From NCBI GenBank assembly GCA_002825465.1, contig PJER01000010.1, positions 31,347 to 95,346 of the forward strand: DNA of 64,000 bases. The letters are read 5' to 3'. Of the stretch, positions 9,310 through 18,743 are shown piece after piece. Position numbers and translations under genes: made by a program. Below the pieces are notes generated by a model that made no database searches, had not been told where the DNA came from, and saw nothing but the letters and a program-made list of their open reading frames with translations. This stretch comes from Candidatus Thorarchaeota archaeon MP8T_1 (GTDB lineage Archaea; Asgardarchaeota; Thorarchaeia; Thorarchaeales; Thorarchaeaceae). Positions within the stretch are counted from its first letter, which is position 1, and each line of letters begins with the position of its first letter.

Positions 9310-10131
9310 ATGCCCCTCACTGTAGAAGAACTAGCACAGACCATCGATCATACTGTGCTAAAAGCAGATACAAAGCAAAGCAAAATCAAACAGCTCTGTG
9401 AAGAGGCAATGGATTACCATTTTGCGGCAGTCTGCATCAATGCAGTTCATGTAGAATATGCAGCTGAGTTATTGAAAGACTCAGATGTGAAAGTCTGCTG
9501 TGTCATTGGTTTTCCATTGGGTGCCACTTTACCACAAGTGAAAGCAACAGAAACTCGAGAAGTTGTTGCACTTGGAGCTCATGAAGTTGATATGGTAATC
9601 AATGTCGGAGCCCTACGCGATGAGAATTACGATTTAGTAAAACAGGACATCGAGGCAGTGGTTCAGGCTTCAGGTGACGCTCATACCAAAGTCATCCTTG
9701 AAACAGGTCTATTGACAGATGAGCAGAAAGTGAAGGCATGTCTCATCTGCAAAGAAGCAGGAGCGGATTTTGTGAAAACATCTACGGGATTTGGTCCTAT
9801 GGGTGCGACACCTTATGATGTAAGATTAATGCGAAAGACCGTAGGTGACTCCATGGGAGTGAAGGCTGCAGGAGGAATACGTAATTTCAAGGAAGCCTTA
9901 CGTCTTATTGACGCTGGGGCTAATAGAATCGGAACTAGTGGTGGAATTGGAATAATTGAAGATTATAGGTGGGCACAATATAGTGATTCATGGATGCAAC
10001 CTGACAAACCATGCTGGACCTGTCCAAGCCGAATGGCAGACATAAACAAACAACCTAAGGAAGTGTACCTCTGGTATAAGCAGAGATGTCTCACCTGTCC
10101 AGACAAGGAACATAACGTCTTCACAGATTAG
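9310..10131 (+). CDS. deoC: Deoxyribose-phosphate aldolase with C-terminal cysteine extension
   Basis: Cleaves 2-deoxyribose 5-phosphate to glyceraldehyde 3-phosphate and acetaldehyde. The TIM-barrel core (1-218) has the Schiff-base lysine K156 in FVKTSTGFGP, D94 in EVDMVINVGAL, and K185 in VKAAGGIR. The protein is 273 residues, about 50 longer than typical DeoC. The extra tail carries two CxxC pairs (C235/C238 and C260/C263), spaced like a zinc or iron-sulfur site. The AOR gene starts 12 bases after the stop, so acetaldehyde could be passed to it. Confidence 0.92.
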   Translation: MPLTVEELAQTIDHTVLKADTKQSKIKQLCEEAMDYHFAAVCINAVHVEYAAELLKDSDVKVCCVIGFPLGATLPQVKATETREVVALGAHEVDMVINVGALRDENYDLVKQDIEAVVQASGDAHTKVILETGLLTDEQKVKACLICKEAGADFVKTSTGFGPMGATPYDVRLMRKTVGDSMGVKAAGGIRNFKEALRLIDAGANRIGTSGGIGIIEDYRWAQYSDSWMQPDKPCWTCPSRMADINKQPKEVYLWYKQRCLTCPDKEHNVFTD

Positions 10132-10143
10132 GAGGAATAATGA

Positions 10144-11940
10144 ATGTCTGATACTTCTCAACCATATGTAAAATCTGACTTGCTCTATATTTCATTAAGT
10201 GATAAGAAAATCACGCGAAAACCCATTCCTGATGAACTATATCGAGAATACCTTGGAGGGCGAGGATTAGGCGTAAAATTGCTCTACGATAGCCTCACTC
10301 CTGGTACAGACCCATTATCTCCTGATAACATGTTGATCTTTGCGGTAGGACCTTCTACAGCTACTGCAGTACCAACAGCAGGACGTTTTGTTGTCATCAC
10401 AAAGTCTCCTGCAACAGGTACAATTTTTGATTCACATGCTGGAGGTTATTTTGGGGCTCAACTACGACGGGCTGGATTTGCTGCAGTCATCATAACTGGT
10501 GCCTCTACCTCTCCTGTATACCTGTGGATAAATGATGACGAGATTGAAATTCGTGATGCATCCAAAGTATGGGGAAAGAATACTGATGTTACCACAGATG
10601 AGCTAATCAAAGAAACCGATGAGAAGGCACAGGTTGCTTGTATCGGTCCTGCTGGAGAGAATATGATTAACTTGGCTGCGATCATCACAGACAAGCATCG
10701 TGCTGCCGGACGTGGTGGTGTTGGAGCAGTCATGGGATCAAAGAAATTGAAAGCTATTGTGGCAAAAGGCACAAAGTCTGTTGAGGTCCATGATAAGGAA
10801 CGATTTCGTATTGCAGTTGAAAGATCTAGGCGTTTAATCAAGAAGAATGGAGTTACAGACAAATCACTTCCTGTCTATGGTACCCCAGTTCTTGTGAATG
10901 TAATCAACGAGCTTGGTATGTTGCCCACGCATAACTTCCAAGAAGGTACATTCAATGATGCTGATGGAGTATCAGGGGAGAAGTTACTCGAACGCTTATC
11001 TCGTAAGAATTACAATTGTCATGGCTGTCCTATTGGTTGTGGGCGAATGAGTCATGCACGTGGAAAAGATGTCGGTGGCCCAGAGTTTGAATCAATTTGG
11101 GCACTCGGGCCAGAGTGTGGTATCAATGATCTAGAATGGATCGCTATTGCAAATCATATGTGTAATCTGTATGGTATCGATACAATCTCGGTAGGTAGTA
11201 CGATTGGTTGCGCTATGGAGCTTGTTCAGAAGGGAAAATTAGAACACTCTCTCAAATTCGGTGATACTACGGGCATTCTTGAGTTGCTTGAAGATATCGC
11301 ACATGCTCGGGGTCTTGGTACTGAACTTGGCAAGGGTTCGAAGATTTTTGCAGAACAATACGGAGCTCCTGAGCTTGCCATGCATGTGAAAGGACTTGAA
11401 CTTCCTGCTTATGATCCAAGAGGTGTCCAAGGACATGGATTAGGGTACGCTACATCCAATAGGGGTGGTTGTCATCTTCGTTCATATCTTATTGGACCTG
11501 AAGTTATGGGCAGTCCCGTGCTTGTAGATAGGGATAGTACTGAAGGCAAGGCTGACCTAGTCATTCTGTTCCAGAACCTTTCTGCAGCAATGGATTCAAT
11601 GGTTGTATGTCGTTTTACCAATTTTGCTTGGTCTGTTGATGACTATGCAGAGATGCTAGCCGCAGGAACTGGTCTACCAATTGATGGAAAAGAATTACTC
11701 AAGATTGGTGCTCGAATTTGGAATCTTGAACGAATATTCAACATCCGTGAGGGATTTACTAAGGATGATGACAAACTTCCTCAACGATTCTCTACACCGC
11801 TCCCTGAAGGAGGGTCTCGAAACAGAGTCTCACATGCTGCTGAATTGCTTCCCGAATATTATTCGCTTCGAGGTTGGGATAAGGATGGAAATCCAACACC
11901 TAAACTTCTAGACGAATTAAACATCCCTATCGAAAATTGA
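10144..11940 (+). CDS. Aldehyde:ferredoxin oxidoreductase, tungsten family
   Basis: A 598-residue member of the AOR family, which oxidises aldehydes to acids and reduces ferredoxin using a tungsten bis-pterin and one [4Fe-4S] cluster. The N-terminal pterin-binding domain has GGRGLGVKLLYDSL and SHAGGYFGAQLRRAGF. The cluster ligands lie in YNCHGCPIGCGR (CxxCxxxC), with a fourth cysteine likely in MVVCRF. The family motif around AYDPRGVQGHGLGYATSNRGG is present. Length is normal (about 600). It is probably co-transcribed with deoC, which suggests acetaldehyde as one substrate. Confidence 0.92.
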   Translation: MSDTSQPYVKSDLLYISLSDKKITRKPIPDELYREYLGGRGLGVKLLYDSLTPGTDPLSPDNMLIFAVGPSTATAVPTAGRFVVITKSPATGTIFDSHAGGYFGAQLRRAGFAAVIITGASTSPVYLWINDDEIEIRDASKVWGKNTDVTTDELIKETDEKAQVACIGPAGENMINLAAIITDKHRAAGRGGVGAVMGSKKLKAIVAKGTKSVEVHDKERFRIAVERSRRLIKKNGVTDKSLPVYGTPVLVNVINELGMLPTHNFQEGTFNDADGVSGEKLLERLSRKNYNCHGCPIGCGRMSHARGKDVGGPEFESIWALGPECGINDLEWIAIANHMCNLYGIDTISVGSTIGCAMELVQKGKLEHSLKFGDTTGILELLEDIAHARGLGTELGKGSKIFAEQYGAPELAMHVKGLELPAYDPRGVQGHGLGYATSNRGGCHLRSYLIGPEVMGSPVLVDRDSTEGKADLVILFQNLSAAMDSMVVCRFTNFAWSVDDYAEMLAAGTGLPIDGKELLKIGARIWNLERIFNIREGFTKDDDKLPQRFSTPLPEGGSRNRVSHAAELLPEYYSLRGWDKDGNPTPKLLDELNIPIEN

Positions 11941-11980
11941 AAATAGAAACAGCTGCTGACTTCAATTAGATTTACTGGAG

Positions 11981-13945
11981 ATGCTCCAACTGGCTAGAGG
12001 AAAACATAGTCGTAAAAAGTTCCGAAGAGGACATGCACCGTACCTGACCAAGATTAGGTTCTATTGGTGTGATACTTGTAATGTCCCCCGAATTGCAGAG
12101 ACTCCGTGTAGTATCTGCGGTTCACAATCCCGAAAAGTAGTTCTCTCGCCACCTGGTGATCCATTCCCTGCTATGGATGGGCATCTTGAACGAGCAATCC
12201 AAGCTATTGACAATCAATATGGTGATGGCGTTGGTAAGGCTCTTCTTCCTCCGTTAAAGACCATCATCATGAATAAGGTTTCATCTCTTGACGCTATGTA
12301 CGAGATAATTGTTGATGGTTATGTAGTCGGCCGACTTCGATTTGATATTCCTAAAAGGGGATACACATTCCTATTATCCCCTGTTGGTGCCCGAAGAATA
12401 GGTACTATCAGCAAACAGAAGTGGGTCTCCATTCATGATGGTGTTCTTCAGTATCTGAAAGATGGCGCAAATCTCATGCTACCTGGTGTTCAGGGCTGTG
12501 ACTCAGGGATTGAAGTCGATGATGATGTCTGGATAATAAATTCTGATGGAATTGTTATTGGCTCTGGTATTGCTCGAATGAGCGGCGAAGAGATGGCTCA
12601 GGAAACAAAAGGATTTGCTGTTAAGATTAGAGAGGTATCAGGTTCCACCGAGTTTAAGATAAACGAAAAAACCGCATCATGGGATGATGCCGTTGAGGCT
12701 AATAAGAGAGATCTGAATGTTATAGAAAATGAAGCAGCATCTTTTGTTAATCGAGTCATTGAGCGGAATGGAAATCTTCCTCTCGTAGTTGGTTTTAGCG
12801 GTGGCAAAGACTCACTTGCAACATACCTTGTTGTTGAAGAGGCAACAGGAGAGAGTCCCCCTATCTTCTTCATGGATACTGGTCTTGAACTCCCAGAAAC
12901 AATTCAATTCATCAGATCCTTTGCAAAGAAACGGGCTGTCAAAATCATCGGAGAAGAGGCTGGCGACCAATTCTGGGAATCCATCGATACCTTTGGGCCC
13001 CCTGCAAGAGATTTTCGTTGGTGTTGTAAGGTCCTGAAGCTTGGACCAGCTGCAACTTCAATTGCAGAAATAATAGGTAGTGAAACACTTTCTTTTATGG
13101 GGCAGAGGAAACTAGAATCATTTCAACGTTCAATCGAACCAAGAGTGACTGAGAATCCTTGGGTTCCAGGACAAATTTCTGTAAATCCAATCCAAAATTG
13201 GAATGCTCTTGAAGTCTGGTTGTATACGTTTCTGAAGAAAGAGGAGTTCAATCCGCTTTATACTCGAGGTTACCATAGAATGGGTTGTTATCTATGTCCT
13301 GCTTCTCCTCTAGCTGAATTGGAGAGTCTACGAGAGACCCATCCTGCATACTATGAGAAATGGGAGAGCAAGATGAAAGAATGGGCTGAGAAGTATGGAT
13401 TTCCCGATGAATGGTATGAACTAGGATTTTGGCGCTGGAAAACACTTCCTCAGGGTCAGATGAACCTTGTCAACCAACTTGGATTGAACATCTCATCAAC
13501 ACGTCAGAGTCCGGGTGAGAAGTTAGAACTGAATGTAACAAAAGGAGTTGCTCCTTGTACAAAATCCGGATTCAGTCTTGAGGGAGCATTTTCTACAGGA
13601 CTTGATCTCAATAGAGTTTCAAAAATAATGCCAATTTTCGGAAAGACGCGGTTATCAGAAGAACTTGGGGTTCTTAGGACTGTATCTGGAGAGAATCATA
13701 TCTCTCTTTTCACTTCTGGTTCTGTTGTTGTACGTGGACCTGATGAAAAATCCGTAGGGGAATTGACAGAGAAAATAGAACGCGCAACAAAGAGAGCCTT
13801 GCTCTGTCAGGCATGTGGTTCTTGCGTGCCACAGTGTGAATATGGTGCGCTCAATCTAAAGGATGGCAAGATTAGCGTTAGTGAGAACAATTGTATTGGT
13901 TGTCTTGAGTGTGATAATTGGCCTTGCCCAACCTATCTGGCCTAG
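11981..13945 (+). CDS. PUA/PP-loop (PAPS-reductase-like)/ferredoxin fusion protein
   Basis: A 654-residue multidomain protein. Residues 25-60 form a zinc ribbon (CDTCNVPRIAETPCSIC). Residues 100-210 resemble a PUA-type RNA-binding domain. Residues 260-480 are a PP-loop ATPase with GFSGGKDSLATY, as in PAPS reductase. Residues 605-654 hold two ferredoxin-type cysteine sets (CQACGSCVPQC and CIGCLECDNWPC). Related archaeal proteins are annotated as PAPS reductases. The PUA domain makes RNA sulfuration a better guess than sulfate assimilation, but this is inference. It converges with the deacetylase gene. Confidence 0.8.
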   Translation: MLQLARGKHSRKKFRRGHAPYLTKIRFYWCDTCNVPRIAETPCSICGSQSRKVVLSPPGDPFPAMDGHLERAIQAIDNQYGDGVGKALLPPLKTIIMNKVSSLDAMYEIIVDGYVVGRLRFDIPKRGYTFLLSPVGARRIGTISKQKWVSIHDGVLQYLKDGANLMLPGVQGCDSGIEVDDDVWIINSDGIVIGSGIARMSGEEMAQETKGFAVKIREVSGSTEFKINEKTASWDDAVEANKRDLNVIENEAASFVNRVIERNGNLPLVVGFSGGKDSLATYLVVEEATGESPPIFFMDTGLELPETIQFIRSFAKKRAVKIIGEEAGDQFWESIDTFGPPARDFRWCCKVLKLGPAATSIAEIIGSETLSFMGQRKLESFQRSIEPRVTENPWVPGQISVNPIQNWNALEVWLYTFLKKEEFNPLYTRGYHRMGCYLCPASPLAELESLRETHPAYYEKWESKMKEWAEKYGFPDEWYELGFWRWKTLPQGQMNLVNQLGLNISSTRQSPGEKLELNVTKGVAPCTKSGFSLEGAFSTGLDLNRVSKIMPIFGKTRLSEELGVLRTVSGENHISLFTSGSVVVRGPDEKSVGELTEKIERATKRALLCQACGSCVPQCEYGALNLKDGKISVSENNCIGCLECDNWPCPTYLA

Positions 13946-13947
13946 AT

Positions 13948-14982
13948 TCAGATTGAACTTGGTGGGAATTTCTTTTTCCACCTTTTTGCCAAGTCACGAC
14001 ATGTAATGAGTTCTGGGTCAGCTTCTTTGATAAGTTTGAGGAGAGACCTGTAGGCGTTGTGATATTTTGGGTGTCCGAAATCCTCTTGGTCTGGATGAAC
14101 AATGAATGTAGCGACACCACCTCTTGATTTGATATACTCCATTTTCTTCTTCCAAACACGAAGAATACTCTCTTCGGAGAGTTTGTAATAATACAATAAA
14201 GACCAATCCTGAGGCATTGAAACTGGTATCTCAAGCATTGGGCTTTGTTTCCAAGTTCCGCCATCTTTGTATAATGGATAAAATGGGAATATGGTCCTAC
14301 TGCCTGTATCTGCGTATCCTGGTGTAGAATCATCTGTATCAGGAAATGAAGAGTCCCAATCAAATCCAGCTTCTGTCAGGTACTGTATCATCTTCTTAGT
14401 TCTATGAAGCCATGGTGCTCTATAACCAATAGACGGGAGTTTCAATTCCTTTGCTCTTTTTGCCACCTTAAAAATACGAGTTCTTTGTTCCACATCTGAT
14501 AAGAATGCGAATTTTCCATCATGATGTAATCCATGCATTGCTATATCAAAGCCATTACTCATAAGATTCGCTACGAGATCTGGGTCTAAATTATATGCTA
14601 GTGAGTCAGGTACAATATTGATTGTTGAAACAATATCTTCTTGCCTTTCCATCTCGATAAATTTTGAGAGGCCATATTCATAACCCTCTCGAGTATCAAC
14701 ATCATGGGTCAATACTACACCAAAGTCTTTTTTCCAGAGCTCTGACTTTTCTTCAGTGGTCGGATCCAGATTATCTGCTAGATCATCAATTGGAAATTTC
14801 CGTCTCTTAGAGCTGTGTGATGCTTTTGGTCTGAATAATGAAAGGAGTGAAACAAAAGAGTCTCGAATCTGGAATGGAAGGTACTCGACCAGACCAATGC
14901 CTACTCCAAGTTGCATAGTCGAAGGTGGTGTATATTGGATATCCATCTCATTCCTGTAGTAATCACTCTTAGTAATTTTCAT
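13948..14982 (-). CDS. Polysaccharide deacetylase-like (NodB fold) protein
   Basis: A 344-residue carbohydrate-esterase-4-like protein. VVLTHDVDT supplies the first aspartates, HGLHHDG the metal histidines and YRAPWL a conserved arginine motif; FIVHPDQ near the end resembles the last motif. There is no signal peptide, so it may act on cytosolic or lipid-linked glycan. It lies 15 bases downstream of the membrane acyltransferase gene on the same strand, pointing to a shared role in surface glycan modification. Confidence 0.8.
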   Translation of the reverse strand: MKITKSDYYRNEMDIQYTPPSTMQLGVGIGLVEYLPFQIRDSFVSLLSLFRPKASHSSKRRKFPIDDLADNLDPTTEEKSELWKKDFGVVLTHDVDTREGYEYGLSKFIEMERQEDIVSTINIVPDSLAYNLDPDLVANLMSNGFDIAMHGLHHDGKFAFLSDVEQRTRIFKVAKRAKELKLPSIGYRAPWLHRTKKMIQYLTEAGFDWDSSFPDTDDSTPGYADTGSRTIFPFYPLYKDGGTWKQSPMLEIPVSMPQDWSLLYYYKLSEESILRVWKKKMEYIKSRGGVATFIVHPDQEDFGHPKYHNAYRSLLKLIKEADPELITCRDLAKRWKKKFPPSSI

Positions 14983-14997
14983 GAGTATCCCGCCTAT

Positions 14998-16500
14998 TCA
15001 GGATGAATACTTCATCCAGTGGCCATACCTCGAAAGCCAGAGGTTTATCACTTGACTCACTTTTGTACGTGGTCCTCCCCAAGTACTGTTTGCCAAGTCG
15101 AACCACCAGCATCCATTTTCTTCCAAACTCAAAGTTCTCTTGCTATCCATAGGAAACAATGTAATTGCAAACGTTCTCTCTTCAATCATATCCCAGTACT
15201 CTTGCTTATCTTCAAACATGAAGATCACATGATTATCTCGCATTGATGAAGGTCCTCTTGGAGTTCTGAATGTAGTCTTTGCATACGCATTATCCAGTAT
15301 TGGATCGGTCGCACTCCAATCCTCCATACGAAGATATCCTACAAGTTCCACTAACATATCTTTGAGTATATCGCGTTTTTCTTTGTCAGTATATTTCTTG
15401 ATGTATTCCTCATCTTTCCTCAGTACCTTTGCCGGAACCCCTGCAGCAAGACTTCGAGCTGGAATATCACGATTGATTACTGATCCTGCTCCAAGTGTTG
15501 CCTCCTTTCCAATGTGCACATTTGGAAGGACAAAAACTCGCCATGGGAACCATACTCCATCTTCAATAGTAATTGGTCCAAAAGCAACTGGAAAACCATC
15601 AAGGATGGGTTGCCAAGTTCCATGAGTAAATATGTAGTTTGAACCACCAATTCCGACTCTTTTCCCTATCTTGATTGGATGTGTGGGATTAATGACACTT
15701 TGAGAAAATATCATCGAGAGGTCTCCAATCTCGATGGTTGATTTGTCCGTCTTGAGACCTCCAATGTATACCTGCTCCTGTATTGTCACTTCTTCCCCGA
15801 TAGTGACCTTGTGTGTATCGATTATAACAAGCATTCCAAGTTTAGAATAACGCCCCATATGGAATTCATTTGCACGAATCATGCATGCCATTCCAATATC
15901 TGCATGGTCTCCAATCACTATCTTCTTGCAATCCAGTATTGCTAAAGGTCCTATCGAAACACCTTCTCCAATCTCTGCTCCTCTCCGTCTATAATACGCT
16001 ATCTTTAGACTCGATGGTAATAGTCCAATTGTTGCCATCTTTCCAATGGGCATGCTGAATAAATCAGGATCTCCTATGTGTGTGCGAACCATGAAGAATG
16101 GGGCAAATAGCATCACGAGAAGGAGAAGCCAACGGAGCCTACCTGCGAATATGTTGTAGTCTAGTAGAGTGACACTTGGATTTATTGCGAATATGTAGTA
16201 TTGCAGAATAACATCGAACACTAGAAAGAGAACCATCCAGAGGAGTCCAACTGCAAGCATCTTACTTCTACGATATCTTGGAACAAATCTTTTGAATGAA
16301 ATATTGACAATAAGAATGAGGAGTAAGAAAAGGAAGAGATATTGTAGAGTATAAGATAGATCGCTAGTCAATATAGGAGAAATATATCCCCACCAAAACC
16401 ACTCAAACACAATTGTTGCTATAGGCATGAAGATCCATGCTGCCATAGCATAGGCTCTGTTATTCTCGATGATTCCTTCCAACTCAAATACCTCATTCAA
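14998..16500 (-). CDS. Membrane protein with left-handed beta-helix acyltransferase domain
   Basis: A 500-residue protein. About four transmembrane segments occupy residues 18-145. The next part (150-365) is a hexapeptide-repeat acyltransferase (GEGVSIGPLAILDCKKIVIG and GKEATLGAGSVINRDIPARS). The last 130 residues form an extra alpha/beta domain ending in WLSRYGHWMKYSS, which I do not recognise. The layout resembles the Pls/PosA terminal membrane-acyltransferase group. It probably transfers an acyl group to a glycan or lipid carrier at the membrane. It is co-oriented with the deacetylase gene. Confidence 0.75.
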   Translation of the reverse strand: MNEVFELEGIIENNRAYAMAAWIFMPIATIVFEWFWWGYISPILTSDLSYTLQYLFLFLLLILIVNISFKRFVPRYRRSKMLAVGLLWMVLFLVFDVILQYYIFAINPSVTLLDYNIFAGRLRWLLLLVMLFAPFFMVRTHIGDPDLFSMPIGKMATIGLLPSSLKIAYYRRRGAEIGEGVSIGPLAILDCKKIVIGDHADIGMACMIRANEFHMGRYSKLGMLVIIDTHKVTIGEEVTIQEQVYIGGLKTDKSTIEIGDLSMIFSQSVINPTHPIKIGKRVGIGGSNYIFTHGTWQPILDGFPVAFGPITIEDGVWFPWRVFVLPNVHIGKEATLGAGSVINRDIPARSLAAGVPAKVLRKDEEYIKKYTDKEKRDILKDMLVELVGYLRMEDWSATDPILDNAYAKTTFRTPRGPSSMRDNHVIFMFEDKQEYWDMIEERTFAITLFPMDSKRTLSLEENGCWWFDLANSTWGGPRTKVSQVINLWLSRYGHWMKYSS

Positions 16501-16623
16501 TATTCAGTGGTATTGAACCGTTTTGATGGATTGGTGTTTATTATCCTTGTCATACACAGATGTAAAGATGGTTAGGAAAGGTAATATAATGGACTGCTAT
16601 CAAAGCCTTAGGTTGTTAGTGAA

Positions 16624-17970
16624 ATGCTCTCTGCGATTGGTATTAGCATCTACGAACATAGAAAGTACTTAGTGCTTACACTAGTTGTATCAATGATTGC
16701 AATCCCGATTGCTAATACCCTTATTATTCAGAGAGACCGAAATAGAAACGAGATGTATGGAGAAGCCTTCTGGATATTCGGTTTTAGTGTATATGACATG
16801 AATGATACCGAATTAGCATCTTCACCACAAATGGCTAGCATGGGCTTTAACAACGAAAATTACACACTTCCTGATTATCTTGGAGGTGTAAAATATGAAT
16901 ACCCTGTATTTGGTTTGATATTCTTCGCGATAGCTACGTGGCTAATCCCTGGGAATCCCCCCATACAAGCATTATGGTTGAATTTTCTTCTTGTACTTGT
17001 CTTCAATCTAAATCTTGCATTGATTGCGATTTTACTTCGTGAGAAGATATACACGACTCACTGGGCCCGCATGTTCATTGGAGGATATTTCATCTATGGA
17101 CTTATCATGTCTGCAGGCGGAGGAAAGCTAGAACCTATAGTGGACTGTCTCATGTTGATGTCCTTTGTTCTCTGGAAAGAAAATCAGAAAGGGAAGGCTA
17201 TGTTCACACTTGGTCTTGCGGTTCAGACCAAGATATATCCAATTGTAGCTCTTCCTGCATTCTTCCTCCTAAGCCCTACATCAATTGTGTGGTTTCTCGC
17301 TTCACTGTTCTTGACGGTTGTTCCAGTATTCATGGGAGCTAGTTTTGATTCCTTAGTTTCACATATGTTGAATCTTTCTAGTTATAGTCCATACATTGTC
17401 AATCCCATTTATCCAGGACTCGTAGTGGGTACTCCAATCTTAGATAGTCCGCCTGATTCGTACATCTGGTTTCCTGCTGCTATACCTCTGGTAATCTATT
17501 CATTCTTCATGCTTGCTACATTCAAGATATTTCTTCCTTCTAAATCTGAGTTCTTGGAGAAACCATTAATAGAAAAGTTGAGGTCTCTCATTCCTCTATA
17601 CCTGTACTCTTTTCCATTCCTTCTCTTCTTCCTATTCAGGTGGGTAATGCCTTGGTACCTCTATTGGTTAGGTCCTGTATCCTTGCTATTTACGAAAGAT
17701 GAGTTTTCAGTCGCCTACATGAAACAAATCGCGCTGATTGGCTTGTTGTATCTTCTAGGCCTGGTGGTCAATTGGCCATACTTCGTCTCCGGTCCTATTC
17801 CAGAGTTTGTCAAACATTTCCCCTATAATTGGAATTCAATTTACGGATTCATTCTACTAGGTGCACTGACTGCAATTGCCTATGTGATCTGGCGATGGGA
17901 ATTTGATAGAAGAGAACGAAAAGCAGAATTTATTCGAGCTGCAGAAGCTCGTGGCGAATTGATTATCTAG
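16624..17970 (+). CDS. Multi-pass membrane glycosyltransferase, GT87-like
   Basis: A 448-residue polytopic membrane protein with about 10-11 predicted helices. It resembles GT-C glycosyltransferases of the GT87/DUF2029 type, which use polyprenyl-phosphate sugars on the outer face of the membrane. The first extracellular loop has the sequence VKYEYPVFGL, similar to the Y-P-P region of that family, and the loop RWVMPWYLYWLGP is typical of late helices. The N-terminal 40 residues form the first helix. It is divergent from the acyltransferase gene and probably belongs to the same glycan cluster. Confidence 0.65.
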   Translation: MLSAIGISIYEHRKYLVLTLVVSMIAIPIANTLIIQRDRNRNEMYGEAFWIFGFSVYDMNDTELASSPQMASMGFNNENYTLPDYLGGVKYEYPVFGLIFFAIATWLIPGNPPIQALWLNFLLVLVFNLNLALIAILLREKIYTTHWARMFIGGYFIYGLIMSAGGGKLEPIVDCLMLMSFVLWKENQKGKAMFTLGLAVQTKIYPIVALPAFFLLSPTSIVWFLASLFLTVVPVFMGASFDSLVSHMLNLSSYSPYIVNPIYPGLVVGTPILDSPPDSYIWFPAAIPLVIYSFFMLATFKIFLPSKSEFLEKPLIEKLRSLIPLYLYSFPFLLFFLFRWVMPWYLYWLGPVSLLFTKDEFSVAYMKQIALIGLLYLLGLVVNWPYFVSGPIPEFVKHFPYNWNSIYGFILLGALTAIAYVIWRWEFDRRERKAEFIRAAEARGELII

Positions 17971-17973
17971 CAA

Positions 17974-18435
17974 CTATCGAGGTCTTCCATTCTCTCTATA
18001 GAAATCGATTATACGTTTCCTAATGAGTGTCGATGAATTTAGACCATCTGCGATGATTCTTTCCAATCGGACAATCTTTGCATGAAGTCCTAATTCACTG
18101 ATACGTTGTTGAAGATATTCTAAGTTTGTATATTGGTCATATCCAAGAGCAATGATATCAGGTTTAGTCTGAATGACAATTTCTGTGTGGTCTTCTGTAT
18201 CTAACCCAATTATTGCTTGGTCTACAACTGCTAGTGCCTCAACAAGTTTCCTTCTTTGTTCTTGCGGAAAGACTGGTGGGGCTCCACGCTCTCTCTCTAT
18301 TGTTTTATCCAAAGCTATAATGACTATAAGTTCTCCTTCTTCTCCTGCAAGTTCTTTTGCTTGCTTGAGATATGCTAAATGTCCCAGATGAAGGATATCG
18401 AATTTTCCTGCTGCAAGAACTCTCTTTCCGGCCAT
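17974..18435 (-). CDS. ribL: FAD synthetase, cytidylyltransferase-like family
   Basis: A 153-residue nucleotidyltransferase. GKFDILHLGHLAYL contains the HxGH ATP-binding motif and the C-terminal NSSTLIRKRI matches the ISSTxxR motif. In archaea this size and motif set belong to RibL, which adenylylates FMN to FAD. Similar small enzymes act on glycerol phosphate or ethanolamine phosphate, but IALDKTIERERG and the LGYDQ motif fit RibL. It lies downstream of cdc48 and the small winged-helix gene, as the last gene of that string. Confidence 0.8.
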   Translation of the reverse strand: MAGKRVLAAGKFDILHLGHLAYLKQAKELAGEEGELIVIIALDKTIERERGAPPVFPQEQRRKLVEALAVVDQAIIGLDTEDHTEIVIQTKPDIIALGYDQYTNLEYLQQRISELGLHAKIVRLERIIADGLNSSTLIRKRIIDFYRENGRPR

Positions 18436-18459
18436 AAACTAACACCGCAGTATATTGTG

Positions 18460-18720
18460 CTAGTCTTCATCAACCGCAAGAAACTCTGTTCCTTCGGTAA
18501 TCACTTCAATTCTTCGTTTTGTCTTTGTGATTTGACCAACATGTATGAGTCCGTTAATCTCAAGTTTCAGCAATGCGTCATTCAATTCTGCTTCACTAGG
18601 TTCAGATCCAAGTTCTTTCTTCAATGCGCGAATAAGCTCATCATCAAGAATGACTCCTCGACGCTTCGTTATTATCTGTACTATAAGATTGGTCATGGGA
18701 ACTGCATTCCAAGGCGCCAT
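18460..18720 (-). CDS. Small winged-helix-like conserved protein
   Basis: An 86-residue protein with helices ILDDELIRALKKELG and SEAELNDALLKLEINGLIHVGQI followed by a basic beta-hairpin (TKTKRRIEVI), which is a compact winged-helix layout. It sits between cdc48 and ribL on the same strand with spacing of about 25 bases each side, so co-transcription is likely. Function unknown. Confidence 0.65.
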   Translation of the reverse strand: MAPWNAVPMTNLIVQIITKRRGVILDDELIRALKKELGSEPSEAELNDALLKLEINGLIHVGQITKTKRRIEVITEGTEFLAVDED

Positions 18721-18743
18721 ATTTCATCACCATTATTATCTAT

